64,000 nt of DNA, taken from the NCBI RefSeq assembly GCF_963678635.1, contig NC_087064.1, forward strand, positions 40,336,530-40,400,529, read 5' to 3'. The translations under genes were made by a program, and so were the position numbers. Below the pieces are notes generated by a model. That model was not told the DNA's origin. It ran no database searches and saw nothing but the letters and a program-made list of their open reading frames with translations. Shown here piece after piece: positions 21,108 through 33,130 of this stretch (within the stretch, counting starts at the first letter, position 1; the number at the start of each line of letters is the position of its first letter). The DNA comes from Symsagittifera roscoffensis (taxonomy: Eukaryota > Xenacoelomorpha > Acoela > Convolutidae).

Positions 21108-23160
21108 TATCAAACGAAACAATTCCTTTCCATCCATCGATATTTGATTAGATAAACGGTCAACAGATCAAGAAGGCAGCCATGTGAACGCACGGATTGC
21201 ATGGACCATCTGGCCTCGATGCAAATGATTGGAGACGTATTGTAACAAATTCGGGCAACAATCAGTTGAGATTTTAAAAACTATTTCTAAAATTGCTAGG
21301 AAACTGACTACCGAAGAACTAAATCCACAACTAACGGAACCATAAAACGCATGTAGATTAATACCCTTAGATAAAAATCCAGGAGTAAGAATCATAGGCG
21401 TAGAAGAAGTTATGCGTAGGATAATAGGACGAACGATAATCAAATGCCTAAAAAACGAACTTGGTTCAAATGTCGCTCGGTTCAAACTATCAACTCTGTC
21501 CAGGACAAAAATGTGGCATTGAATATGCAATCCACACGCTAAAAGATCAATACAGCCAAAGCTCCGCCGACGTTCTTTTATTGATAGATGCCGAAAACGC
21601 TTTCATCTCGCTAAATCGAAAGCTAGCATGGAAAAACATCAAAATTACCTTCCCATCTATTTTAACCGCGATTAAGAACTCCTACTCCAATCCATCTAAA
21701 CTGTTCCTTAACAAAAAAAACCATCTACTCTTAAAAAGGGAAAACCCAGGGGAACCCGATAGCCATAATACCCCTCATCAAATTTTTTATCAGTAGACAA
21801 CATTACCCAGAAATGGTACGCAGACGACGGAAACGCAGTCGGTAATTTAAGCAATCTAGGAACCATTCTCGATAAAACTGTATAATGTTCGGCTACAACG
21901 TGAAAGCATCCAAATGCCAACTCTCTGTCAAGGATGAAAAACTCGATGAAGCTCAGAAAATCTTCGCAAATACAGAAATCACTATCAAGTCAGGAGCCCG
22001 AGTGCTTGGTTCGCTAAAAATCGCTAAAACCTCCCCCCAAAACGTTTAAGGATGCTATACTAAAGGTTTCAAGAAAAACTTCAATTTCTCACCAGAAAAA
22101 TGCCTAACAATATGGAAAACTTAGAAGTATGTGAAAAGATTATCAAAGAACAATTACTACCTAACCTTATTGGTGAAGACACATCGAACGCCCAGTTCCG
22201 TGAGATATCTTCCTTGCCCCTTAAAATGGGCGGCCTTAACATCAAGCTGCCATCCGATCATGAAAGTTATCTCGAATGGTCTAAAGAAACATCACTATAC
22301 TCTCAAGATCCTGTTACAGCAAAACCACAGCAAACAAAAATGGGTACAAAAATCAAAAAAATTGAAACTGATAAAACAAACCGAAAGAAAACAAACCTCA
22401 TGGACTCCTTAGATGAAACAAATAAATACACAATATACCTGGCCTCTGAAAAGGCAGCCTCTAGCTGGCTCAACGATTTACCAATGAACAGATATAACTT
22501 CAACCTCAAGAAATCAGAATTCAGTGATGGTAGCTACTTAAGATACTGATGAGGACCGACCAAAACCGCACTCACATGTGCTAATTTTAATTTGACACAA
22601 GCGCTACACTGTGCAAAGGGCGGATACACACACATAAGACACACTGAAATCAGAGACACATTCGCCAACTTCATGAACGAGGTTTGCCATGACGTCAAGA
22701 GCGAACTTCAGCCGTTGCAAGCCGAAAGCTTTGTCAACAATTCAACTACAACTAAAGATGAGGCACGACTTGACATTAAAGCAAACGGACTCTGGGGTTC
22801 ACAATTTAGCCGCGCTTCCTCTGATGTGCAAATTTTTAACCCCCATGCCAAAACATCGCGACAACTCCATAAAGATGCATATAAATAACACAAAACGCTG
22901 AAGAACTCCAACTATCAGCAAAAAATTTTAAAGGTAGAGCAGAGTAGCTTCTGCCCATTAATTTTTGGATGCACCAGTGACGCTGCTCCAACAGTCACGC
23001 AGACGATGTAACGATTAGCCGAAAAACTAAGTGAAAAAAGACAAGAAAGCTATCCAGAATCGATAAATTACACAAGACCTAAAATAAGCTTCGCGCTCCT
23101 GAGGAGCTTTTTACTATGTTTCAGGGGGTGCAAATCGCTGCGCAAAGTTCAATTTATCGA
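21108..23160 (+). pseudogene. RT-B: reverse transcriptase and endonuclease-like C-terminus
   Basis: This is a second family of PHD-RT-endonuclease element, clearly different from RT-A. RT pieces in several frames include HPSIFD, GPSGLDANDW (about 21203), GVRIIGVEEVMRRIIGR (about 21380), LLIDAENAFISLNRK (about 21575), a TQGN-type motif (about 21740) and an intact WYADD box (21814-21828). 22100-22549 gives LPLKMGGLNIKLP. 22592-22888 gives the nuclease-like stretch (RLDIKANGLWG, SSDVQIFNP), and remnants reach about 23160. Many frameshifts and stops make it non-functional. Its 5' part is at 19900-20756. Confidence 0.8.
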
Positions 23161-23700
23161 CAACTCCAATAGCGCTATTTTAGAGGAAGAACGGAAAAAA
23201 AAATAACATTACGACGATGCATTTAAAGCTGATTTATGACTTCATTGATAAATTGATACAACTTGCTGATATAAATGCCGGTATGTCCCTATCCAGCTTC
23301 TGCACTTACCGTCACTAAACGGATGGGCCTCCTCTTAATTTAGTTTTTTTTTTGAAATAAAACGCGCTCAACTACTCAAACTGAGAAGCTCGCGACATGA
23401 ACCAGTCATTCACTCAAGTCACATATGAGGTTAAGGAAAATAGGCTCAAGCATCAAAACCATTGGCTCGAAGATCAGGGACACTAATTCGTGATTTTGTA
23501 CCTCATTCAGTTGAAGCCAATTGGCGGTTCGCTTATGACATGGTACTTAGGGATCGTCACAGCTTGAAGTCCACAATCAAAATATAAACCACTTTAGAAT
23601 GAAAGAAGCACGCAACCATGTTTAGTTCTCAAAACACCTAAGACACGCAAAAGTCGATAAAAACAGGTTGGTGACGTCAAGTAATCACTCTTAGTTTTTC
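23160..23700. other. gene-free stretch with left inverted repeat
   Basis: No coding signal is seen. 23405-23660 is a diverged inverted relative of 35690-35945 and is listed separately. Confidence 0.5.
23405..23660 (+). repeat. inverted repeat, left arm (diverged)
   Basis: The arm includes ATATGAGGTTAAGGAAAATAG and ATCAGGGACACT. The reverse complement of 35690-35945 gives the same phrases in the same order with gaps over about 250 bp. It lies about 12 kb from its partner and encloses the LTR-element region. Confidence 0.7.
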
Positions 23701-23960
23701 TGGGACAATGTTTCGTAAAAATTTTAAAAGGTTAATTCAATCTTTTTCGCATATTTTGTGCATCATCAGGTTTAAAAGTTTTTTCTTCAGCATTTATAAC
23801 GATCAAAGATCTGAAAAAATGAGAATTGTGCCTAAAAATGCTCTAAAGTTTTTTTGACCAATCAAATTTAAACAACTGTTATTACATAATGAATTACGTA
23901 ACCATTAATAACAATATCCTTAAACGTTTTGTGGTTTTGTGGTTTTGTGGTTTTTTGTTT
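23700..23960 (-). repeat. diverged third copy of the PLE 3' tail
   Basis: Phrases such as TTTGTGCATCATCAGG, GATCAAAGATC and ATTACGTAACCATTA run in the same order as at 8425-8730 and 14145-14430 (for example TTTGTGCATCTTCAGG, GATCAAAGATC). No PLE coding sequence and no epsin is attached. It may be a solo tail or a severely 5'-truncated PLE. A small GTTTTGTGG triplication lies at its right end. Confidence 0.6.
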
Positions 23961-24022
23961 TGATTGTTATAAAGTTTCGATTTGGGAGTATTTTCCAATT
24001 CTGACATGTCTGTTTTTTGAAT

Positions 24023-25180
24023 TCAAACCATGTTATTCATGAAATATAATTTTAGTGTTGATTCCTGGCTCCTAAAATTTTTTGCGGCCTCTCCCTCCAT
24101 ATATTTTGGTACCTCGAGTGTTATCTGGCACATCCTGACTATGAGCTCCGCTGACTTCTCCTCTTCGTTTTCCGTTAAATTCAATTCTCTCGCCAGGTAA
24201 GTGTGGATCTTGGTAATCAGCGATGGGCCCTGCTCGAAATTTTCCATGCACAATGCTGCTATTCGAGGAGTCAAGTGCAACTATTTGTTTGCCACCGGTT
24301 TTTTTCGCAAAACCATAGCTTCCAATTGAGCTTTCGTTTTCTTCGCGTTTTGACTCTTTGGCTTCTTTTCTTCATCAATCTCCATTCCTCTAAACCATAG
24401 GTCATTGGACATCCCCACTATCACTTGATGATCATCATTGATTCCTGGCCTCATCTTGAGTTGTCTGCTGAAATTGAACAGCTCGAGTCCCAACACTTCG
24501 TCTAACACCAGCATGTGTAGCGAATGGTCTTTCAATACTCTCATCGCGTTTGAGATATCTGACCATTCTGCTGGCAATTTTGACCGAAGGGGTCTCAGAT
24601 TCCTCGCCCCGAATTCGCGATTTGGGGCTGGTATGATCACATCAATTTTTCCTTCCGCAAGGAGCCCTATAATTGCACACACAAACTTCAAACCATCCGG
24701 GAGGTGTGCATTTTCCGAGGTTAACACAAACACTGGCTTCGAAATTATTTTCTGGAATCCGCCTTCTTTTAACCCATCCATGATCTCGACCATGCACCCA
24801 AGAATGTCTTTGATTGCTGGCCACACCGCAGCCTCCGCCTTTGCTGGCTTTCTGAGTCTGCTCAGGAGACCTCTGCTGTGCAAATGGTCATTAAATCCGG
24901 CAAACAAGGTTGTTGTGCTAATGGTCATTAATGCCGGCTAACAAGATTGTTATCGGATTCATTTCGGTTGAGCCCTAATTGCCACCGATGTGTATTGAAT
25001 CCAATCCAGGTCAGTTCCAGCCAATATTATGCCATCGGGCCAGAACAAGTACATAGAGATCTCTACGAAGTCTGAGATCGCAATCACCAGTATCGTCGCC
25101 TTTCTCATCCATGCTTTGTCGTAGGCAGCGAAGATGGTCTCGTCTATTCTGATTCTGCATTCCCCATATAAATCACCTTA
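24023..25180 (-). pseudogene. LTR-element gag-like fragment, SGNH-like C-terminal part, copy 1
   Basis: The minus strand 24928-24281 encodes a 215-residue frame (FVCAIIGLLAEGKIDVIIPA, WSDISNAMRVLKDHSLHMLV, MRPGINDD) resembling the C-terminal half of an SGNH hydrolase-like region. An amber TAG at 24281 is followed in the same frame by 84 more codons to 24023 (LNLTENEEEKSAELIVRMCQ). The stretch at about 24113-25180 is duplicated at 28035-29100, including the amber codon. It looks like a piece of the retroelement protein described at 27152-31590. Confidence 0.6.
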
Positions 25181-25237
25181 TTGTGTTCCACGCACGTTCG
25201 CCCGACAGCTACCAGGTTTAATCCAGTCTTCTGGTCC

Positions 25238-26843
25238 CTAGCCAGGCAACTCTAAACTGTTCTCTCGGTTGCCCTTAATGGCTGTGGTCATCAAGTTGTT
25301 GATGACGTTGAGGTCACGCAAATTGCAATCTGAATTTAATTTGCTCTGTACGTCCTGCGTCGCTCGCAATATCGAATCAGCATTTGGACTCGGGCACCAT
25401 GATGGCTTCATTAATTCCCTCACTACCATCAAGCTTGTTCTCAGTAAATCGTCTGAGGATTCCAATTCGAACTCCACTCTGTCGTCAGTTTTGGGAGAGA
25501 CTAATGTTTGATTTGCCTTTTGCATCATCGTTGTGCCCTGGATCATTTCCTCCACCTTTATTTTCTAGAGTAATTAGGTGTCCTCCAGCCGTGTTGCTGT
25601 TTTCCATCATTACCATGGTGGGCTCGTCTATCGAGACGAGCTCGTCTATCGAGACTGTGGCCGACACTGTCAATCGGCTGTATTCCACTGGGCTCAGCTG
25701 TCCTATGACGATTCCTTTTTTGTTATTCAAGCTTGATGGCTCAAAATCCCCTGAGTAATTTCACCTTATTAGCTGATTATTTCCATTTGTAGCACAGCCC
25801 CAGTAAGAGTGCGGCCAGTCCTCTTGGTTTTATGGCTGGCTGATCTAAATCCTGCCATGAGGGTGGGTGGCACCATCGTTACATCGTTAAGCTGAGTTGG
25901 CAGCCTTCGTTGGAGGTTCAGAGTCCACCTTCGTCTTTCCAGTTTTTCTTAACGTTACTTTGTTGCCCAACTTCATTTTCATGTTGTTATCTTGTCAATC
26001 ACCAACTTCAATCGCATCGTTCTTTTTCCAGTTGTGAACAGGTATACCACTTGTTCGTTGCTCTTTTGTTGCGTAGCCTTGATCGGAGAGTTTGCCTGAA
26101 TTTGCCAAATAAATTAACAATTCGCTCATTCTTTATTTACATTCGTCCAACTTGTCAAGAGTTTCCTGCATCAATGGTCTGTTTTGATAGGTTTTCAACA
26201 ACGACTGGGTCTCGTACCACTGCACTAATGGCCAGACTTCCTCCGTAAAAGCATATTTGTCGATACCACAGCTTATTCTGTTCTCATGATCTCTGTGGTG
26301 ACCTACCCATTCTTTTTTGGCAGGGTTCCCAAGAAAGGTACTCGGGCTGCGCCTTCTATTTTTCTCTTGCGCGGAGACTCCGTCAAAAAATTTTTTCATT
26401 ATAGATTCATTCTTGCCAGGAAAACTGCTCGCCGGCAACCTGTGGGCTGCATTAAAAATAGCTGAGGGAGGCTCCAGCATGGAGGTTTCATCGACTGCTG
26501 CCTCAGTTGTCCCTGTCAGAGTTTCTGTTCCTTCTTCGTCTTCGTCCGAGATGTTGAAGTCTAGGCTAGACACACCCCTACTTTCCGCTTTGTCGTCATC
26601 CCTTCCCGCTTGGTCGGAATTTTGCTCCATTGGTTCTTCTGGCTGACGGTATTCTTTCTTCGTATCGTCTCGCTTTTCATTTGTCCATGACCCTGAAGGT
26701 CCTTGCTCATCGTTCGTTCGTTCGTCGTGTCCGATCACAATTTGCTTGCATTTGAAGAACGCTAGAGCAGTCCTAGTCAGCAGCTTCCCAGCTATTGCCA
26801 ACTCCGGCCTCATATTCACGACTATCAGTGCATTTTCTTGCAA
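25238..26843 (-). pseudogene. LTR-element protein fragments, acidic and unidentified
   Basis: Minus-strand frames 26843-26133 (236 residues, with an acidic centre DFNISDEDEEGTE), 25730-25485 and 25555-25238 follow each other and probably derive from one polyprotein. The last contains VVRELMKPSWCPSPNADSIL, which recurs at 37256-37450, so the family has another copy in this window. I recognise no enzyme motif. Position downstream of gag-like pieces on the same strand suggests an LTR-element gag or accessory region, by inference. Confidence 0.45.
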
Positions 26844-27151
26844 GTCTGTTTTGTCTCACATTGCAGTTGACGCCAGGTCCAACTTGGTCCTTTCTTCTTC
26901 AAATCTTCCAGGTTTAGGAATGGCTGAAATGCTTCTACTTCTCCTCTTTGACTTGTCCACGTATGCAAACTACGTTTACTGCAACACGGCAGTATTTGTG
27001 CCCAGAAGCACGGGTCCATCGGTTTATATACTAAGACATCTTTCTCTCGTTGGTCTCAAAGGCTCTCAACCTGGGAGTGTTCACTACGGAGTCTGCTCAG
27101 AGGAACATGCTACGGAGCAAGGGCATTTCGGGTGTTTCTTCTGATAGCTTT

Positions 27152-28715
27152 TTATAATCGCCCCAGTCTCCAGTTTATTTCCTCACTTTCTGGTATGAAG
27201 CTATCAGTCGAAGAATTCTTTTTGTTTAGCCATTCGTTGTGTCGTAACTGTCTCAAATTAGAGAGCTTTGGGAACTCCTCGAGATGCCCTCTGTCCACTT
27301 CACCCATTCGATCGCGGAAGTGGTTTTTGAAATTTACCGCTGTCGTATCAGGCTCTGCTATTTTCGCAAACAGTAAATCTTCGCTCATCGATTCGCGTAG
27401 CATATTCTGCTCGCACCAATTGAGTGTGCTCCCGTACACTACTGAAATGAAGTTCAGTTGCAACACCGACCTCCTGTAGGCTTCCGGGTACCCAAATGTC
27501 CTTGCTGGACCGTATATCACCGTCAAAAACTCGCTTATGCTCTTGATCAGTGCTAAGGGATCTGTCCTCGTAGCTAGGCATAACTCGGTGAATAGGGGCA
27601 TACTTCCTACTTAACGTCGCACATCCTCTTCTCTCTCTATTGTCTTATCTTCTCCGGTGCCAAAGCACTTTTGCTGTTGCAGGTATTGGATTAGTGTGTG
27701 TCGTAGATCCCGCATTTTAGTCCAAGAGTTTGTAGACCTTTTCAGAAGTAACTTTTTTACTTTCTCCCTCATCTGCTCGGGGTAGCGGGTTAAAGTCATC
27801 AACTCTCTTAACTTTCCACGCGTTATTGCAGGAGTTTGAGGTTTTCTGATCCGAACGTCACAAACAGTCTCAGGATCACTACTAGAGATGACAAAAATTC
27901 CCGTATTAGATAGCGAAATAGCCCTGGGTAAGCTTTCGCCAGGAAGGACGCGCTCCATCCTGCTCCCAATCCTTCAACATGCTATTCGTCCTCTCAAAAT
28001 TTTTTTCTCCTGGCACATTATCCGTCCAGAATGCCTCGAGTGTTATCTGGCACATCCTGTCTATGAGCTCCGCTGACTTCTCCTATTCGTTTTCCGTTAA
28101 ATTCAATTCTCTCGCCAGGTAAGTGTGGATCTTGGTAATCAGCGATGGGCCCCGCTCAAAATTTTCCATGCACAATGCTGCTATTCGAGGAGTCAAGTGC
28201 AACTATTTGTTTGCCACCGGTTTTTTTCGCAAAACCATAGCTTCCAATTGAGCTTTCGTTTCCTTCGCGTTTTGACTCTTTGGCTTCTCTTCTTCATCAA
28301 TCTCCATTCCTCTAAACCATAGGTCATTAGACATCCCCACTAACACTTGATGATCATCATCAATTTCTGGCTTCATCTTGAGTTGTCTGCTGAAATTGAA
28401 CAGCTCCAGTTCCAACACTTCGTCTTACACCAGCATGTGTAGCGAATGGTCTATCAATACTCTCATCGCGTTTGAGATATCTGACCATAATGCTGACAAT
28501 TTTGACCGAAGAGGGGTAAGATTCCTCGCCTCGACTTCGCGATTTGGGGCTGGTATGATCACATTAATTTTCTCTTCCGCGAGGAGCGCTATAGTTGCAC
28601 ACACAAATTTCAACCCATCCGGGAGGTGTGCATTTCCCGAGGATAACACAAACATTGGCTTCGAAATTATTTTTTGGAATCCGCCTTCTTTTAACACGTC
28701 CATGATCTTGCCCAT
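27152..28715 (-). pseudogene. LTR-element gag-like region, copy 2 (SGNH-like C-terminus onward)
   Basis: Minus strand: 28715-28203 repeats the SGNH-like fragment of copy 1. The same frame family then continues through 28076-27611 (EREEDVRR end) and 27601-27152 (FLTVIYGPARTFGYPEAYRR). Together they suggest a gag-type polyprotein broken by stops. 28035-29100 is the duplicate of 24113-25180, with only a few percent difference. Confidence 0.5.
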
Positions 28716-29559
28716 GCACCCCAGAATGTCTTTGATTGCTGGCCAAACAAAGCTTCCCTATTTGCTGGCTCTCTGAGTCTGCTCAGGAGACCTCTGCCGT
28801 GCAAATGGTCATTAATGCCGACAAACAAGGTTTTTGTGCAAATGGTCATTAATGTCGGCAAACAAGATTGTTATCGGATTCATTTCGATTGAACCTCAAT
28901 TACCATCGATATGTATTGCATTCAATCAAGATCAGTTCTAGCTACATTATGCCATCGGGCCAGAACAAGTACAAAGAGGTCTCTACGAAGTCTGAGATCG
29001 CAATCACCAGTATCGTCGCCTTTCTCATCCCTGCTTTGTCGTAGGCAGCGAAGATGGTCTCGTCTATTCAAAATCTCCATTCACCATATTGATCACCTTA
29101 TTGTGTTACTTGCTTCGGATAAGTTCTTTCCTTCATATGAGCTGGAGACGCTCGCAATTGCTTAAACATCTTCACATGTTGACCTGTGCGTGCTCTTCTT
29201 GTAAGGAACCTTCCCGGTCTCCCTTCTCTAGTTTACCCGCTGTGATCCGTCCTTACATCTTGCAATGGTCTGGCATGGTGTTGTTTGAGGGTAGTCCCTC
29301 AATGTCAGCCAACCATACTGCTGTCGTTGATCTGAAATGATTTCTACAACTATCAACCAGTCCACTCCCTCGATCGAGTATAGTCCATTTTCTGACAGTC
29401 TCGCGCCATTGAGCGTTCTCTTTGCATCAGCTGCAAATCTCCTTGTCTGAAGATTCAGTTTCATCAAATCCTGCTTAATATGCCAAGGGGACGGCATTGG
29501 TCTTGACCACATCAGGAAACTTCTATATGAACGTCGCTCTTCCCTGATCGTAGTCCTTG

Positions 29560-29640
29560 TTGTTGTTGTTGTTCTTCTTCTTCTTCTCCTTCTTCTTCTT
29601 CATCTTCTTCTTCTTCTTCTTCTTCCTCTAGGTCTTCACC
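29560..29640. repeat. TTC/GAA-type trinucleotide microsatellite
   Basis: GTTGTTGTT followed by interrupted TTC repeats. On the minus strand this would encode a lysine- and asparagine-rich stretch inside the gag-like frame, so it may be an expansion within coding sequence. Confidence 0.9.
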
Positions 29641-29659
29641 CCTGGATTAAAGGGTATAC

Positions 29660-31590
29660 CCTCTCCTCGGTTTTCCTGATTGCACGTCCTTCTGTGTCTG
29701 GCCATATTTTTTGCGGCTTTTGGCAGTCCTTATTTTGGGCAGATCTTTGTTTTTGCCGTGCACTTTCTTGCTGTTTTTGTTATGGTCTGTTCTTCCGTTT
29801 CGGTCGGCTGTTCTTCCGTTCGTGGCTCGCGACGTTTGTCTTGCTGCCCTCTTTCTGACAGTTGCTGCACTTTATGAACCCCTGTCGGGGTTTGTTGGTT
29901 GCTCCCGCATGTTTTTGTGTAGTTTTTAATCGTGTTTTCGGTGTTGAAGGTAGTTTTGCATTTCTTGCACTCAAAAGTACACTTTGGGTCTTCATGTATG
30001 CGTTTCACGTGAATTTTGAGGCTTGCTTTACCCTTACACACTTTGTCACACTGTGCGCACGTTGTCTAGGTTTCTTAATTTGGGACAGCATTTCTGAAGC
30101 CGGCATTTTTGCCATTGAAGTGTCCACGACCTCGTTCCCACTTTTCCAGGTGGTCCATCCTCTCATACACACCATCATACGCTTTCCAATGAGTTTCGCC
30201 TATTAGAATCATCATGTCCACACTTCTGCCCGGGTTCATCAATTCCACCATTTGATTCAGCTGGGCTACTGTGGCACCTCCGAATGCCATCACCGTAGTA
30301 ATACATGAGTTTCTCGTGTTTTGCAAAACTCACACTAGATAATCGCCCAATATCAAATGCGACGTTCCAAGGAATAGTTGCTGCAAACTAATCGCTGAAT
30401 TCCATTTTGATCTGTTGAAACTTGCTTGCATGTCCGTATCCATGACTCCCGTGAAGTTGTTCTTGATCTGATTGCTCTTCTGTATGTCAAATACACGCGA
30501 CTCCTTCTCCATCGGCATCTCCTTGCCTTTCTATTGGAAGATTTTACTCTGTATGTCTTCGTCTGATTTGATTTCTGTCTTCGCCATCGTAGCAGCTCCT
30601 GTTTTTTTCAACACTTTTGAGGGGAACTCTACTCGGCCGGTATCATCAACTGTTCCATAGGGTTCAGTAGCCCCGGAACCTGGCACACTCCTTTTGGCCA
30701 CTAGTCGACCAGCGGTTTCCACTTGCCGCCTCATCGTTTTCTCCACAACTGGATCATCCAGGGTTTCGTTTAGGTATCCAGGGTATCCAGGGTATCGTCA
30801 CTCTACCGGGTGCTGTTGGGACCTGCACTTCTGTCGTCTGACTCAGCTCGCTAGGCGTCAGAATCTCCATCGCATATCTCCCATAAGGAGCGCTCCCTGC
30901 TGGTAACGTCGTTCCGTTTTCGTTTTTCCCAATCGTTCCGATCGCTCCTTATAATCCTGCCTCAAGCGTTCTATCTTTTATCCTTGATTCTGTTTACAGT
31001 CCTCAAATGGTCTCCTTCACATATGTCTATCTTCCTCAGTACATGCCAAGGTTTTTCTCACTCGTTCCAGCTCGTCTTCCTTTTCGTTCAGATGTTTCAT
31101 CGTTTTCTTTTCGTATGTACTTCTTTTTCCACTCTGGGTCTTTCAGCGGGCACTTCAGCATTCAATTGTGAGCTAGTGGAGGCAGCCTAGTTACTCTTTT
31201 CTTGATGGAAAGTTTGAACTCTACTCGTCAAGCCAGGCCTAGGCCTGGTTGGGAGAGGCATCTCTCCAGGCTGGTACGTCCTTGTATTATCCATCCCAGG
31301 TTCGTGCGCCAAGTCTCTTCCCGAAAGAACTCCAATTCTCCATCTGATAACACGCAGAATTGGGCGATCCAGCACTCCTTGCTAGCCCCAAGCCGCCATC
31401 AGCAATACTTCTGTGGGGCATTCCCCACGGTTGCCATGCCCTTGAATTTTTGTCAGAGCAGCCGTCAACATGGCCACCACTGGCTCATCGTGAGCGTAAT
31501 TTCTTTCCAGTAGCCTACGATAGAGCTCGGCTAAATCCATCAGTTCATCAAAGTTGTCAATTCTGATTCGATTCGTTCATTTAATTCGGT
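29660..31590 (-). pseudogene. LTR-element gag-like N-terminal region: SGNH blocks and zinc fingers
   Basis: From 31590 the minus strand reads an N-terminal region (MDLAELYRRLLERNYAH near 31535-31480), broken by frameshifts. At about 30360-30240 are SGNH-hydrolase landmarks: a GDxL-like block (LILGDYLV), GGATVAQLNQMV and MMILIG. The nucleophile serine appears replaced by tyrosine. The third block is cut by a fusion near 30230. 30060-29700 gives C2H2-type fingers (CKGKASLKIHVKRIH, FECKKC, and CPK...NMARHRRTC with a stop). SGNH domains in retroelement ORFs are known mainly from CR1-like elements, so their presence beside a Gypsy-type integrase is unusual. Confidence 0.5.
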
Positions 31591-31595
31591 ATTTT

Positions 31596-31607
31596 GATTT
31601 CGCACCA
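31596..31607 (-). promoter_or_regulatory. candidate primer-binding site
   Basis: The minus strand reads TGGTGCGAAATC just upstream of the gag-like region and just after ...AATCTCA, a possible LTR end in CA. TGG at the start and this position fit an LTR-element primer-binding site. The tRNA was not identified. Confidence 0.35.
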
Positions 31608-31610
31608 AGT

Positions 31611-32000
31611 TGAGATTCAAAGATAAAATTGATCAATCAGGATCTAGAAACAAGACCACGACTATCAAATTTATCAACAAAGCTCCAATTTTATATTATA
31701 ATGTATTTGAAAATAATCAAATAAAAAGATTTTGATCTTAAGATATATTAAAATTCATTTCAGTCTGAAATCTTGGAAACTGATCTACGAATGGACAGTC
31801 CACACATTGGATCTACTCCTGGAATTACTCTTTGAGCGTTCGTGGTCACTAACCCTTCCAAACTCAAGATCCTAATAACATAATTATAAAACACATAACA
31901 CATCCTATACACAACCTTTACTCAAATATGATTCTTTATGTTGATATACTTCTATGTTGGTGTCCGAAAAGATTACACAAATGAAGTCGTCCTCTGTTTG
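31611..32000 (-). mobile_element. candidate LTR between pol of one element and gag of the next
   Basis: This gene-free AT-rich stretch lies between the macro-like end of pol (32075) and the candidate primer-binding site. By position it could be an LTR shared by two tandem elements. I could not find a second LTR copy in the window, so its ends are uncertain. Confidence 0.3.
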
Positions 32001-32030
32001 GGTCGTACACCGGAAGCGAGAGTTCTTTCA

Positions 32031-32046
32031 CCCCCCCCCCCCCCCT
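32031..32046. repeat. poly-C run
   Basis: An uninterrupted run of about 16 C lies in the tail of the LTR-element pol region. The length may be unreliable in assembly. Confidence 0.8.
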
Positions 32047-32047
32047 C

Positions 32048-33130
32048 TCCACCAAGAATGTCTAAGTCTCGTCATTACAGAAGCAAACCTTCAGGGTTCA
32101 CTTGCTGCTTCTTGGTCGACCTCGTCACCAAAAAGCATAAGTATTTCCCTGGTATCTTCGATGCCGCCGGTGGCAGAGCTGATACACCCCCTGTTTCTGG
32201 TCTTTCCTTCCAGAAAAGATATGTGTTTTTGTATTCTCTCCTGAAGTCTGCTGCTATTGCTGCTTTAAAACTTTCATCCGCGGTGATATCTATCGCACAC
32301 GTCCTATCCGTAAGTATAAAATCAATGTTTATTAGTTTTATGCTACTTGAGTATTTACTTGGCAAGTTAAAATTTGACTCTATTTCCCCCTATGTCTGGT
32401 TTCTGCGGGCCTTCATCTCCTTCTGCCTCTAAAATTACTGCCCTCACTCCTCGGACAAAACATCCATCGACGTCCACGTCGATCGCATACTTGATTTTGA
32501 GTTGAAACTGGACGCAGGAAAGAACAATGGCCTTTCCTGGGCTGCACAAGAGGGGTCAAGTTTGTCATTCTGTATGTATTTCATGCTCTCGCGGTCCACG
32601 ACCTGAATCGTGACAATGGCTTCCTTGTGGTCTGATGTCATTTCGTTCAACCACTCGATGGCGCGCAGGTTCGTCAATTCTTGTTTGTAAGACTGCTGCT
32701 GTTCGTCGTCAGATTCTACTTTGGGTTGAGACCGTTCGTCGGCCCATTCTTTGTCTTGATCATCGACAATGTCTATCTCCTGTGACACGGTTATTTCCTC
32801 CTACCCACTAGATCTTCAACTATCTGCTTCATTTCTATCCTGTCCACTACAAAGTCGTCCCGGTATGGGTTACATTTCTGTGCGGGTCTTCTCTTGTCGT
32901 GTCTGAATCGAAAATGGTGAATCCGACTCCATGTTCAGAGGAACCTCTATCTGTTCGGGATTTCCCCAGTCCTCTTCTGCATAAAATAAGGTTTAATCCT
33001 CCGCCTCAACTATTTCGTTAGGATCCAGTTCCAACGTCGGTCTTGTTAATTCTTCCAGTGCCTCATTCTCATCGTTCTTTCAACTTGTGCTTTTTTCATT
33101 GACTTCGCAAGCAGGGTCCATCAACAGCTA
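32048..33130 (-). pseudogene. LTR-element pol C-terminal region with macro-like segment
   Basis: Minus strand 32788-32444 is acidic and unidentified. 32365-32075 encodes a stretch (FRREYKNTYLFWKERPETGG and GKYLCFLVTRSTKKQ) whose pattern resembles macro domains found C-terminal to integrase in some invertebrate Gypsy polyproteins. If real it would bind ADP-ribose-type ligands. The assignment rests on the pattern alone. Frameshifts separate it from the integrase. Confidence 0.35.

Noticed and set aside
24438-31566. Long plus-strand open frames opposite the LTR-element genes
   Set aside because: The minus-strand frames carry the domain motifs and are shared between duplicated copies; the plus-strand ones are shadows.
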